Source: Bacteroidales bacterium UBA1035 (GTDB lineage Bacteria > Bacteroidota > Bacteroidia > Bacteroidales > Dysgonomonadaceae). Taken from it: a stretch of 54,662 nucleotides of DNA. The translations under genes were made by a program, and so were the position numbers. The notes beneath the pieces were generated by a model that made no database searches, was not told where the DNA came from, and was given only the letters and a program-made list of their open reading frames with translations. Where the stretch lies: the NCBI GenBank assembly GCA_002316835.1, contig DCEG01000012.1:1-54662 (forward strand). The letters are read 5' to 3'. This document shows positions 43,749-52,600 of the stretch, piece after piece. How positions within the stretch are numbered: the stretch's first letter is position 1; each line of letters begins with the position of its first letter.

Positions 43749-44591
43749 ATGAGTGATTTACTTTATGTTCATGAACATTTGCAATGCAAAAATTATCCTT
43801 CAGATGACAAATGTACATTTTCGAAGTATCTTTTAACAAAAGATGTCCCTGTAAATATTAGCTTTTTCAATCAGTACTTATTTGTTTTTGTGCTTTCAGG
43901 TAAACTTGAATTGTCGTACGAGAATGGACAAAAAATAGAGTTGAGAAGTTTGAGAATGTACTCTATCGGTTTTGATCAGTCCGTTTTGGTTTATCCTTTT
44001 GAAAATTCACAAATGATCCTGCTTACTTTTGATAGACCTCAAATCCTTTGTGATGAGTTCAATCTACTTAGTTTAAAGAAGTATTTGCCAAAACAAGATA
44101 TGTTTGTGCGTTCATTACCGATAAATGATTATTTGCTTGGCTTTCTAAATACGATGCAAATATATCTCGACAAAAAAATGCTTTGCAAACATTTGCAAGG
44201 ATTGAAGCAGAGCGAATTCTTCTTTATTATGCGTGGATTTTACACAAAAGAGGAAAATGCTATGTTTTTCTTTCCTGTGATTGAAACAAGAAATTCATTT
44301 AAAATGTTGGTCAGAGAAAAAGCTGAAAATGTGAAAACCACGAAAGATCTGGCAGCTGCCTGTAATATGACCACGAAGACATTGACTCGAAGATTTAAAG
44401 AAACTTTTAACGATACTCCTAAGCAGTGGTTGCTTACGAGAAAAAAACAACAGGTCAAATTGGAAGTGTTGCGAACCGATAATCTTAAAGGATCGCAAGA
44501 GAAAGTAGGGTTTTCGTCTTACGCTCATTTAAATGAATATTGTATTAAACAATTTGATAAATCGATAAAAGAACTTAGAGAATCAAAATAG
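43749..44591 (+). CDS. AraC-family transcriptional regulator
   Basis: This 280-residue cytoplasmic regulator has a cupin-like N-terminal sensing domain (about 1-150) and a C-terminal AraC domain (about 190-275): TTKDLAAACNMTTKTLTRRFKETF is the first helix-turn-helix, followed by a second with KVGFSSYAHLNEYCIKQFDKS. ATG 43749 is used; a TATTTTTG -7 box is at 43719-43726. It lies 87 bp upstream of the DUF3575-DUF3868-DUF3575 genes on the same strand and is their most likely regulator (inference from position). Confidence 0.88.
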   Translation: MSDLLYVHEHLQCKNYPSDDKCTFSKYLLTKDVPVNISFFNQYLFVFVLSGKLELSYENGQKIELRSLRMYSIGFDQSVLVYPFENSQMILLTFDRPQILCDEFNLLSLKKYLPKQDMFVRSLPINDYLLGFLNTMQIYLDKKMLCKHLQGLKQSEFFFIMRGFYTKEENAMFFFPVIETRNSFKMLVREKAENVKTTKDLAAACNMTTKTLTRRFKETFNDTPKQWLLTRKKQQVKLEVLRTDNLKGSQEKVGFSSYAHLNEYCIKQFDKSIKELRESK

Positions 44592-44678
44592 GAGTTTAAT
44601 GAGAAACAAATATATATTAATAAAAAGCTTTCTTTTGCCTAATTGTTAGAGAAATTATTTCATATAAAAAGAAACAGT

Positions 44679-45260
44679 ATGATGTACAAATTAAAAGCAT
44701 TATCGTTAATCTTGTTCCTGGCAACAGGATTATTTTTCAGTGCCCAGGCTCAAAAAACTTCAATTAAAACCAATATTCCATATTGGTTTACGGCTACGCC
44801 GAATTTAAGCTTTGAATTTGCATTGGGAGAAAAAGTCAGTTTGGAGTTGTCCAGTGGATTTAATCCCTTTAAATTCGGGGATACTAAACAGATTAAACAT
44901 TGGGTTGTTTGGCCTGAACTAAGGTATTGGCTTTGTCAAACTTCAAACGGTCATTTTTTCGGTTTTCACGGTGTAGGTGGTGAATACAATATTGGCGGTT
45001 GGGATATACCGATTGATCGTTTCGCCGGACTTAAAACCCGTCGTTATCAGGGAAACGCAGTGGGTTTAGGGCTGAGTTATGGCTATCAGTGGATATTGAA
45101 TGACAGATGGGGACTTGAATTCACCGTAGGCGGAGGCTTCGCCCGTTTCAACTACGAAGTATATTCGTTAGGTGAGAATGGCCAGAAAATAGGAGAAAAC
45201 AAAAAGAATTATTTTGGCCCGACAAAAGGAGCATTGTCTATTGTTTACATCATCAATTAA
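44679..45260 (+). CDS. DUF3575 family exported protein, copy 1
   Basis: This 193-residue protein has a signal peptide (about 1-24, ending AQA-Q). The mature part is a small outer-membrane-barrel-like fold with alternating aromatic strands: KTNIPYWFTATPNLSFEFALG, VVWPELRYWLCQT, FFGFHGVGGEYNIGG, GLGLSYGYQW. DUF3575 proteins sit in Bacteroidales fimbria loci. Start ATG 44679 (or 44682) gives the signal peptide; 44643 does not. Its stop overlaps an ATG (TAATG) just before the next gene. Copy 2 lies beyond that gene at 46818. Confidence 0.85.
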   Translation: MMYKLKALSLILFLATGLFFSAQAQKTSIKTNIPYWFTATPNLSFEFALGEKVSLELSSGFNPFKFGDTKQIKHWVVWPELRYWLCQTSNGHFFGFHGVGGEYNIGGWDIPIDRFAGLKTRRYQGNAVGLGLSYGYQWILNDRWGLEFTVGGGFARFNYEVYSLGENGQKIGENKKNYFGPTKGALSIVYIIN

Positions 45261-45274
45261 TGGGAGGAAATGTT

Positions 45275-46735
45275 ATGAAAAAGAAATTATATATCTTATC
45301 GATATTGGTCATTTCCGTATTGATGGTAAATGCCCAGCAAAGCTATTTAAGTCAGATAACCGTACAAAATCAAACGGCCGATAAACAATCGGGAAACTTG
45401 AATCTGAATATGGATTTCGATTTAAGCAATCTTAGAATTGATAATCAGCATATGGTGATACTTACTCCTATATTGAATTCTGTAGATGGAATTACAAAAC
45501 TAGAACTCCCTCCAGTTGTTGTCAACGGAAAAATACGTAACAAGGCACTCAGTAGATTAATGAACGTAGGAAATAAAAATCCTTTTTCTGTAAAACCTCA
45601 AACTATTCTTGTTCGGCGAAATGGTATTAAACAAGTAGTTCCTTATGCGTTGACTATTCCTTTGGAAGATTGGATGCGCCGGGCAACATTGACCTTAAGA
45701 GAAGATGTTACCGCCTGTTGCTCTGGATGCAAGCCGATTTCAACTGTAAGGCATCTAACAGATCGCTTATTGCCGGCAGATTTTGTGCCAACGTACCAGA
45801 TAACTTATGTCACACCCAAAGCTGAGCCCGTTAAGCAACGCAGTGAAAGCCATGCAGCACGCTTCACTTATAAAGTAGGTCGTGCAGAGTTGTTACCCGA
45901 TTTCGGTAATAATGCTTCCGAGCTAGCAAAAGTAGATAATGTTATCAGAGAAATACGTAACGACAAAGACTTGACCATTAGGAGCCTGACCATATCGGGT
46001 TATGCATCACCAGAGGGAAGTCAAAAAACCAATATGGATTTGTCGCAACGCCGTGCCAACTCATTTTCTGACTATCTGTCAACCAAGTACGGAATGAATA
46101 AAAATCAGTTCCGAGTGAACTGGTATGGTGAAGATTGGACAGGATTGCAGAAAGCAGTCGAGTCGTCAAGTATTGCTGATAAAGATGCAATATTGAATAT
46201 CATCAAAATAGTGGCGAACGTTGATGCTCGTGATGTCGAGTTAAAAAAGCTTACCAAAGGGCAGACTTATAAGACTCTGCTGGAAACCTATTATCCGCCG
46301 TTGCGTCGCAATGAGTATACTATTGATTATGTAGCACGGCCATTTGACGTGAATGAAGCTAAAGCAGCTATAAAAACCCGTCCGCAACTACTGAGTCTGA
46401 ATGAAATGTTCCATGTTGCGCAAACTTATCCGAAAGGAAGTGCCGATTTTAAAAGTGTTTTTGATGTGGCGGCACGAATGTTCCCCGCTGATCCGGTAGC
46501 CAATCTCAATGCTGCTACAGCAGAATTGGAGGGCGGTAGCGTGGATGCAGCTCTTGCCCGCTTGGAAAAATTTAAGGAAATGCCTGAAGCATGGAATAAT
46601 TTAGGAATTGCTCTGGTACAAAAGCAACGATACGAGGAAGCATTGTCGTATTTCGATCGAGCTGCTGTCAAAGGTGATGCAACGGCTAAAACAAATGCTC
46701 AACAATTACGTCTGTTTTTGGAAGATCAGAAATAA
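45275..46735 (+). CDS. DUF3868 protein with OmpA-like and TPR segments
   Basis: This 486-residue exported protein (signal peptide about 1-20) has three parts. An N-terminal beta-rich DUF3868-type domain (to about 195) includes a CCSGC motif. An OmpA-like peptidoglycan-binding domain (about 195-330) has FTYKVGRAELLPDF and SGYASPEGSQKTNMDLSQRRA. A C-terminal helical part ends in one TPR (AWNNLGIALVQKQRYEEALS). DUF3868 genes usually sit with DUF3575 and fimbrillin genes. I chose ATG 45275 because GGGAGGAAA, a clear Shine-Dalgarno, lies before it; ATG 45260 would code through it. Confidence 0.85.
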   Translation: MKKKLYILSILVISVLMVNAQQSYLSQITVQNQTADKQSGNLNLNMDFDLSNLRIDNQHMVILTPILNSVDGITKLELPPVVVNGKIRNKALSRLMNVGNKNPFSVKPQTILVRRNGIKQVVPYALTIPLEDWMRRATLTLREDVTACCSGCKPISTVRHLTDRLLPADFVPTYQITYVTPKAEPVKQRSESHAARFTYKVGRAELLPDFGNNASELAKVDNVIREIRNDKDLTIRSLTISGYASPEGSQKTNMDLSQRRANSFSDYLSTKYGMNKNQFRVNWYGEDWTGLQKAVESSSIADKDAILNIIKIVANVDARDVELKKLTKGQTYKTLLETYYPPLRRNEYTIDYVARPFDVNEAKAAIKTRPQLLSLNEMFHVAQTYPKGSADFKSVFDVAARMFPADPVANLNAATAELEGGSVDAALARLEKFKEMPEAWNNLGIALVQKQRYEEALSYFDRAAVKGDATAKTNAQQLRLFLEDQK

Positions 46736-46752
46736 ATATTTTTTTAAAAAGA

Positions 46753-46785
46753 ATAGCCGGGTTTTTACAAATCCGGCTATCTTTG
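46753..46785 (+). terminator. Hairpin and overlapping -7 box before DUF3575 copy 2
   Basis: ATAGCCGG/CCGGCTAT (46753-46760, 46773-46780) forms a hairpin after the DUF3868 stop, with only a short T-rich tail. Its last bases begin TATCTTTG (46778-46785), a good -7 promoter box, so the second DUF3575 gene may be transcribed separately. Confidence 0.5.
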
Positions 46786-46817
46786 TATATAGAAGCAAAA
46801 ACAATACGAAGTGAATC

Positions 46818-47396
46818 ATGAATTTAATGAGAGAAATAGTTTTGATAAGTCTATTTTGCATCTTTTTTTCCACTAACGTTGAGGCACAAAAAATTATCGG
46901 CGTAAAGACCAATATCCCGCATTGGGCAACTGTTACACCAAACATTGGAGTAGAAGTTGCGTTTTGGAATAATATGTCGTTTGAACTTTCCGGAGGTTAC
47001 AATCCTTTTGAATTTGGGAATGAGCAACATTGGAAACATTGGATAATTTGGCCCGAGGTTCGTTATTGGGTCTGGGAGCCGTTTTACGGACATTTCTTAG
47101 GTTTACACGGTGTTTTTGCAGAATTCAATATCGGAGGAATAAATCTGCCGATCGACAGACTGGCAGCATTGAAAGATCGTCGCTATCAGGGTGAAATGAA
47201 TGGTGTTGGTTTAAGTTACGGCTATTCATGGATAATCGGAAACAACTTGTTGATTGAAGCAACAGCGGGAGTAGGTTATGGTCGATTGAACTATGACGTT
47301 TTCTCAAAAGGAAAAGAAGGGTTCAAAATAAACGAAGGACGTAAACATTATATTGGACCTACTAAAGGAGCTGTTTCGCTGGTATATATTTTTTGA
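46818..47396 (+). CDS. DUF3575 family exported protein, copy 2
   Basis: This 192-residue protein is a diverged paralogue of the gene at 44679. Shared segments include TNIP(H/Y)W, SFELSGGYNPFEFG, WPEVRYWVWE, FLGLHGV, IPIDRxAxLKxRRYQG and GLSYGY. It has a signal peptide (about 1-23, ending VEA-Q). It faces away from any fimbrillin gene; the next gene is dinB. The duplication around the DUF3868 gene suggests that the two copies form a pair or have taken different roles. Confidence 0.85.
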   Translation: MNLMREIVLISLFCIFFSTNVEAQKIIGVKTNIPHWATVTPNIGVEVAFWNNMSFELSGGYNPFEFGNEQHWKHWIIWPEVRYWVWEPFYGHFLGLHGVFAEFNIGGINLPIDRLAALKDRRYQGEMNGVGLSYGYSWIIGNNLLIEATAGVGYGRLNYDVFSKGKEGFKINEGRKHYIGPTKGAVSLVYIF

Positions 47397-47465
47397 CGTG
47401 GTTTACAGATAGATGGCAAAAGATATCAGATTTATTGCAAAATAATCTAAATCTGATACTTGCAT

Positions 47466-47495
47466 TTTGATTTTTAGTTATTTACCGTAAATTTG
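47466..47495 (+). promoter_or_regulatory. Promoter for dinB, very close to the start codon
   Basis: TTTG (47466-47469), an 18-bp spacer and TAAATTTG (47488-47495) fit the consensus. The dinB ATG is at 47501, only 5 bp after the -7 box, so the transcript would be leaderless or nearly so. Confidence 0.6.
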
Positions 47496-47500
47496 TTGTC

Positions 47501-48586
47501 ATGATCCGCAAAATAATCCATATCGATATGGATGCGTTTTATGCTTCCATTGAACAACGCGATAATCCCGAATATCGTGGGAAACCAGTTGCTGTTGGCT
47601 ACGGTGGTAAGCGTGGAGTAGTGGCTGCTGCTAGCTACGAAGCACGCCAATACGGCATTCACTCCGCGATGGCATCGGTTACAGCATTGAGAAAATGCCC
47701 GTATTTAATTTTTGTTATGCCCCGTTTTGAAGTTTACAAAGCAGTATCAAATCAAATCATGCAGATTTTTCGTGAGTACACCGATAAAGTAGAACCCTTG
47801 TCCCTCGATGAAGCATTTCTGGATGTAACAGAAAATAAAAAAGAGATTGAGATTGCTACCCAGATTGCCAAAGAGATCAAGCAAAAAATCCATCATCAAA
47901 CCCGGTTAACCGCCTCTGCCGGAGTTTCGTACAATAAGTTTCTGGCGAAAATTGCATCTGATTTTAACAAGCCTAACGGGTTATATGTCATTACGCCCGA
48001 AAAAGCCGAAAAGTTTCTTGAAAAACTAGCCATCGAGAAGTTTTTTGGGGTGGGTAAAGTCACTGCACAACGCATGCACGAATTGGGCATAAAAAACGGT
48101 TCCGATTTAAAACAGCATACAGAAATGGAGCTTATCCATCAGTTTGGAAAAGTAGGGTCTATGTATTATCAGTTTGCACACGGGATCGATGAGCGGGATG
48201 TGGAATCGGAATACGTGCGAAAATCGTTGGGTGCAGAAGAAACGTTTGCAGAAGATATTTACGAAATGGTCGACCTGTTGCGTGCCCTGGATGAGATAGC
48301 CCGTGAAGTTCACCGTAGAGCTGATAAACGAAGTTTTCTTGCCAAAACGCTTACGCTGAAAATAAAATATGCTGACTTTACCGTTATCACACGAAGTAAA
48401 ACGGTGGACTATTATTTAAGAACTTTCGATCAGTTATTCGAATTAGGGAAAGAGCTGCTGTTGCAAGTGGATGATATTGAAAATAGAAAAATCCGGTTAA
48501 TGGGATTAACCCTGAAAAATGCAGAGAGCGATCAGATGATTCTGACCAATCAACCCATACAGTTGACATTTGAGTTTAAAGAATAA
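47501..48586 (+). CDS. dinB: DNA polymerase IV
   Basis: This is a Y-family translesion polymerase. The 361 residues show the DMDAFYASIE start (D9, metal ligand; Y14 at the steric-gate place), KRGVVAAASYEAR, and the catalytic SLDEAFLD (D103, E104). A helix-hairpin-helix region (FFGVGKVTAQRMHELGI) and a little-finger domain follow. The C-terminus QLTFEF fits the beta-clamp-binding motif. Everything needed for activity is present. No LexA-type box is evident upstream. Its 3' end overlaps the convergent acyltransferase gene by 11 bp. Confidence 0.96.
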   Translation: MIRKIIHIDMDAFYASIEQRDNPEYRGKPVAVGYGGKRGVVAAASYEARQYGIHSAMASVTALRKCPYLIFVMPRFEVYKAVSNQIMQIFREYTDKVEPLSLDEAFLDVTENKKEIEIATQIAKEIKQKIHHQTRLTASAGVSYNKFLAKIASDFNKPNGLYVITPEKAEKFLEKLAIEKFFGVGKVTAQRMHELGIKNGSDLKQHTEMELIHQFGKVGSMYYQFAHGIDERDVESEYVRKSLGAEETFAEDIYEMVDLLRALDEIAREVHRRADKRSFLAKTLTLKIKYADFTVITRSKTVDYYLRTFDQLFELGKELLLQVDDIENRKIRLMGLTLKNAESDQMILTNQPIQLTFEFKE

Positions 48587-49115
48587 AATTTTCCGGATTT
48601 TTCCCTTTGATGTCTTTGTAGTACGATTTTATTTTTACAATATCGGTTCTGTAATCGTTTGTAGGATGAAAAATATCGAGAATGCTTGCTTCCTTTTTTC
48701 CATAATCCAGCCCGATTAACATAATGGGTACTTTCGCCTTCACAGCAATAAAATAGAATCCCTTTTTCCATTCTTTCACCGGTTTTCTGGTCCCTTCGGG
48801 AGTAATAGCGAGGTGCAGTTTGTCGTGCTTCTCAAATTCAGCAGCTAAAACACCGGTCATCGAGTTGTTTTTGTTTCGTTCCACCGGAATTCCACCTATG
48901 CTTTTGAAAAACAAATTGAAAGGAAAAATAAACCACTCTTTTTTAATCAGGAAGTTGGCGGTTCTTCCCAGCGATGAGTATGCGAGTTTGCCGATAATAA
49001 AATCCCAATTGCTGGTGTGTGGTGCCACTACAATTATGCATTTAGGGATATTGGGTTGTGTGTTTATAACTTTCCAGCCAAGTATTTTGTTTAATATGAA
49101 TTTGCTTATTCTCAT
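48576..49115 (-). CDS. PlsC-like 1-acyl-glycerol-3-phosphate acyltransferase
   Basis: This 179-residue acyltransferase has the HX4D catalytic motif HTSNWD (H33, D38), GGIPVER, and TPEGTR (E107-R110) that binds the phosphate of the acceptor. It is short for PlsC (about 240) and has no strong N-terminal membrane helix, like a group of small Bacteroidota acyltransferases. The acceptor could be lysophosphatidate or another lysolipid. It is convergent with dinB. Confidence 0.87.
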   Translation of the reverse strand: MRISKFILNKILGWKVINTQPNIPKCIIVVAPHTSNWDFIIGKLAYSSLGRTANFLIKKEWFIFPFNLFFKSIGGIPVERNKNNSMTGVLAAEFEKHDKLHLAITPEGTRKPVKEWKKGFYFIAVKAKVPIMLIGLDYGKKEASILDIFHPTNDYRTDIVKIKSYYKDIKGKNPENFIL

Positions 49116-49216
49116 TTTAATTCGATGTTTTTATTTTTAATTTTTCAGAGCAAAAAAGCAGAAATAGGGTTAAATTGTCATATCGAGCGGAAGCAAAATA
49201 TCTATCATATATAGTT

Positions 49217-51151
49217 CTATTTTAAACTCTCTAATTCCAACGTTATGCGTTCCCAATTGTTCATCACCGCGTCTAATTTATTCTTGGTTTCCAGGTACTT
49301 CTGCAATAAATCTAAATTGGCTGCTCCTTCGGGTGTAGATAATTGTGTTTCCATTTCCGATAACCGTTCTTCAAGTTTTGTAATTTTTTCTTCGGTATCC
49401 TGAACTTCCTTTTCCTTTCGCTTGATAAGTCTGTTTTGCTCTTTCTGTTCCTGATACGAAAGTTTATTTTCCGATATAATTTCTTGCTTTTCTTCGGATT
49501 TTGATGGGGTGGGAGATTTTGATAATTCCAACTGCTGGAGGTTCTCGAGTTTCTTTTTCGTTAGAAAATCGTAGATTCCCTCAATATGTTCCAGCACTTT
49601 TCCACTGCCGAATTCATAGATCTTTCCGACAAGATCGTTAAGAAAATCGCGGTCGTGAGACACGATAATCGCCGTGCCGTCAAACTCTCGAATGGCTTTT
49701 TTCAGCACCTCTTTCGAGGCAATATCCAAGTGATTTGTGGGTTCATCCAAAATCAGCAGATTTACCGGTTCCAGAAGTAATCGAATCATTGCCAATCGGC
49801 TGCGTTCGCCTCCCGATAACACCCTCACTTTCTTATCCGACGCCTCGCCACCAAACATAAATGCGCCCAAAATATCCCGAATTTTTGTGCGAATATCGCC
49901 TACGGCGACGTAGTCGATGGTTTCGAAAACCGTGAGATTTTCGTCCAACAGTTGCGCTTGGTTTTGAGCAAAATAGCCGATTTTCACGTTGTGCCCCAAC
50001 TCCAGTTTTCCATCGAAATCAATCTCGTTCATGATACATTTCACAAGGGTAGACTTTCCTTCGCCATTTTTCCCCACGAAAGCCACTTTTTCGCCCCGAT
50101 TGATGGTCAGGTTAACGTTGGAAAACACTAAATGATCACCATAGCTTTTGGCTACATCTTCCATAATCACGGGATACGAACCCGAGCGTGGAGCAGGTGG
50201 AAATTTCAAATTCAAACGAGAGTTATCCACTTCATCCACTTCAATGCGGTCGATTTTCTCGAGTTGCTTGATGCGCGACTGCACCTGATTGGATTTTGTA
50301 GCCTTGTATCGAAACCGTTCTATAAAGGCTTCAGTATCCTGAATCTGTTTTTGTTGATTTTCGTATGCACGGAGCTGTTGTTCGCGCCTTTCCTTGCGAA
50401 GCTCCAGGTATTTGGAATAATTTACTTTGTAATCGTGGATATCACTTAACACAATCTCAATGGTGCGATTAGTCACGTTATCCAGAAATGCCTTGTCGTG
50501 TGAAACCAACATTACGGCGTTTGCTCGCGAGACAAGAAAGTTCTCCAGCCATTGGATGGATTCAATATCCAGATGGTTCGTGGGTTCGTCAAGTAGAAGC
50601 ACATCGGGCGATTGTAACAGAATTTTCGCCAACTCGATACGCATTCGCCAGCCGCCACTAAACTCTCTTGTCGGACGATTAAAGTCTGAACGATTGAAAC
50701 CCAAACCCAGTAATGTTTTCTCGATTTCGGCTTCAAAATCATTGATGCCCGACACCAATAATAACTCCTGTACATCGGTTGATCGTTGAATGATATGGTG
50801 GTATTCGTCCGATTCGTAATCGGTTCGTTCAGCCAGTTGTTGATGTAGTTCTTCCAACTCATTTTCCAGTTGCTTCAGATGTTCAAACGCGAGTGCAGCC
50901 TCCTCTTTTACGGTACGTTCATCACTGAGTTTCATTTGCTGCGGCAGATAACCTATGGTAAGCTCTTTCGGATAAGAAATATTACCTTCTGTTGGTTGTT
51001 GAATTCCAGCCATAAGCTTCAGCAACGTAGATTTTCCCGCACCGTTTTTCCCGGCAAGGGCAATTCGTTCGTTCTTATTCAGAACAAACGAAATTTTATC
51101 GAGTAGTGTAAATCCGCCGAATTGAACGGTGAGATTTTCAATAGAAATCAT
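49217..51151 (-). CDS. ABC-F family ATPase
   Basis: This soluble protein of 644 residues has two ABC ATPase domains and no membrane segments. Walker A sites are GKNGAGKST (34-42) and GKNGEGKST; signatures are FSGGWRMR and LSGGERSR, each followed by DEPTNHLD. Between the domains is a helical linker with KERREQQLRAYENQQKQI (P-site tRNA-interaction motif region). The C-terminus (about 545-644) is a charged coiled coil, as in Uup. ABC-F proteins act on the ribosome, easing stalled translation or giving antibiotic protection; housekeeping is more likely here. It follows hisS by 9 bp. Confidence 0.93.
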   Translation of the reverse strand: MISIENLTVQFGGFTLLDKISFVLNKNERIALAGKNGAGKSTLLKLMAGIQQPTEGNISYPKELTIGYLPQQMKLSDERTVKEEAALAFEHLKQLENELEELHQQLAERTDYESDEYHHIIQRSTDVQELLLVSGINDFEAEIEKTLLGLGFNRSDFNRPTREFSGGWRMRIELAKILLQSPDVLLLDEPTNHLDIESIQWLENFLVSRANAVMLVSHDKAFLDNVTNRTIEIVLSDIHDYKVNYSKYLELRKERREQQLRAYENQQKQIQDTEAFIERFRYKATKSNQVQSRIKQLEKIDRIEVDEVDNSRLNLKFPPAPRSGSYPVIMEDVAKSYGDHLVFSNVNLTINRGEKVAFVGKNGEGKSTLVKCIMNEIDFDGKLELGHNVKIGYFAQNQAQLLDENLTVFETIDYVAVGDIRTKIRDILGAFMFGGEASDKKVRVLSGGERSRLAMIRLLLEPVNLLILDEPTNHLDIASKEVLKKAIREFDGTAIIVSHDRDFLNDLVGKIYEFGSGKVLEHIEGIYDFLTKKKLENLQQLELSKSPTPSKSEEKQEIISENKLSYQEQKEQNRLIKRKEKEVQDTEEKITKLEERLSEMETQLSTPEGAANLDLLQKYLETKNKLDAVMNNWERITLELESLK

Positions 51152-51160
51152 TGATTATTT

Positions 51161-52522
51161 TTAATGAGTCAACTTTTGGATAAGTTCATCGACTGACAAA
51201 GATACTTGTTCTCCCGATTTCATATCTTTCAACGTAATTTTGCCTTCTTTCATTTCATTTTCTCCAACTAATGCGACAAAAGGAATATTGTTGCTGTCGG
51301 CATACGACATCTGTTTTTTCATTTTTGCCGCTTCGGGATAAATTTCGGCACAAATTCCTTTGCTACGCAATTGGGCGAGGAGCGGCAGAATGTATGATTC
51401 TTCTTTATCTCCAAAGTTCACGAACAAAATATCGGTGGCGTGTGTGGAGTTTTCGGGAAAGAGGTTGAGCTGGTTGAGCACATCGTAGATGCGGTCGGCA
51501 CCGAAGGAGATACCCACGCCAGACACGCCGGAAAGTCCGAAAATACCGGTCAGGTTGTCGTAACGACCGCCACCCGTGATGCTGCCAATTTCGGCGTCCA
51601 ATGCTTTTACTTCGATAATGGCTCCGGTATAGTAGTTAAGCCCGCGGGCAAGGGTAAGGTCGAGTTCCAAATCGCAGCTAATGTTCAACAAGTTGGTTTT
51701 GTTGAGAATAAACTCTAGCTCCTCCACACCTTTTAACCCGATTCTGGAAGCTGACAGCACGTTTTTCAGCGTTGTAAGTTTATTGTCGTTTGTGCCTTCT
51801 AACAAAATAATGGGCTGCAGTTTGTCGATAGCTTCCTGTGGGATATTTTTGGAAATCAATTCTTCGTTTACCTTTCCCAACCCGATTTTGTCCAATTTAT
51901 CAATAGCCACCGTAATATCCGTAATTTTATCGGCTTCGCCGATGATTTCAGCAATTCCGGAAAGTATCTTGCGGTTATTGAGTTTTATCGATACACGGAT
52001 ATTTAATCGGCGAAAAACCTCATCGATAATCTGAACCAATTCCACTTCGTTGAGCAACGAATCGGAACCCACCACATCGGCATCGCACTGGAAAAACTCA
52101 CGATAACGTCCCTTTTGCGGACGGTCGGCACGCCAAACCGGCTGAATCTGAAATCGTTTGAACGGAAACGATATTTCGTTGCGGTGCATAACCACGTAGC
52201 GGGCAAACGGCACGGTTAGGTCATATCGAAGACCTTTTTCCGAAATTTTATTAGCGGTTTTTGCCGAATTACCTTCGACAATATCATCGGTATTCATACT
52301 CGAAAGGAAATCTCCCGAATTCAATATCTTAAACAGCAGTTTATCTCCTTCTTCACCATATTTCCCCATCAGCGTGGAGAGGTTTTCCATCGCGGGTGTT
52401 TCAATCTGACGGAAGCCATAGAGGCGATACACTTCTTTTATGGTGTCGAAAATATAGTTGCGTTTCGCCATTTCTTCGGGCGAAAAATCGCGCGTTCCTT
52501 TGGGTATGGAAGGTTTTTGCAT
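51161..52522 (-). CDS. hisS: Histidyl-tRNA synthetase
   Basis: This class II synthetase charges tRNA(His). Motif 1 is in the PKGTRDFSP start, LRYDLTVPFARYV is the HisRS-specific substrate region, motif 2 is FQIQPVWRADRPQKGRYREFFQ region, and the HisA signature is LARGLNYYTG with GGGRYDNLTG. The anticodon-binding domain follows at the C-terminus. The 453 residues are normal. The start ATG 52522 is 25 bp from a -7 box. It is co-oriented with the ABC-F gene and 9 bp away, so likely one transcript. Confidence 0.96.
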   Translation of the reverse strand: MQKPSIPKGTRDFSPEEMAKRNYIFDTIKEVYRLYGFRQIETPAMENLSTLMGKYGEEGDKLLFKILNSGDFLSSMNTDDIVEGNSAKTANKISEKGLRYDLTVPFARYVVMHRNEISFPFKRFQIQPVWRADRPQKGRYREFFQCDADVVGSDSLLNEVELVQIIDEVFRRLNIRVSIKLNNRKILSGIAEIIGEADKITDITVAIDKLDKIGLGKVNEELISKNIPQEAIDKLQPIILLEGTNDNKLTTLKNVLSASRIGLKGVEELEFILNKTNLLNISCDLELDLTLARGLNYYTGAIIEVKALDAEIGSITGGGRYDNLTGIFGLSGVSGVGISFGADRIYDVLNQLNLFPENSTHATDILFVNFGDKEESYILPLLAQLRSKGICAEIYPEAAKMKKQMSYADSNNIPFVALVGENEMKEGKITLKDMKSGEQVSLSVDELIQKLTH

Positions 52523-52531
52523 CGTTGTTAC

Positions 52532-52555
52532 GTCTTATTATAAGACACAAAGATA
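52532..52555 (-). promoter_or_regulatory. -7 box and overlapping palindrome in front of hisS
   Basis: TATCTTTG on the minus strand (52555-52548) fits the -7 consensus. Directly downstream lies a perfect 15-bp palindrome, GTCTTAT-T-ATAAGAC (52532-52546), covering the expected transcription start. It could be an operator or a 5'-end hairpin of the mRNA. Confidence 0.5.
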
Positions 52556-52600
52556 CATAAAATTTAGGATTTGTTATTTGGAAATGGTCGGTGAGAAAAA

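Noticed and set aside
48576..48586. Overlap of dinB and the acyltransferase gene as a sign of frameshift
   Set aside because: Both proteins have complete C-termini (QLTFEF clamp motif; normal acyltransferase end); short convergent overlap is ordinary.
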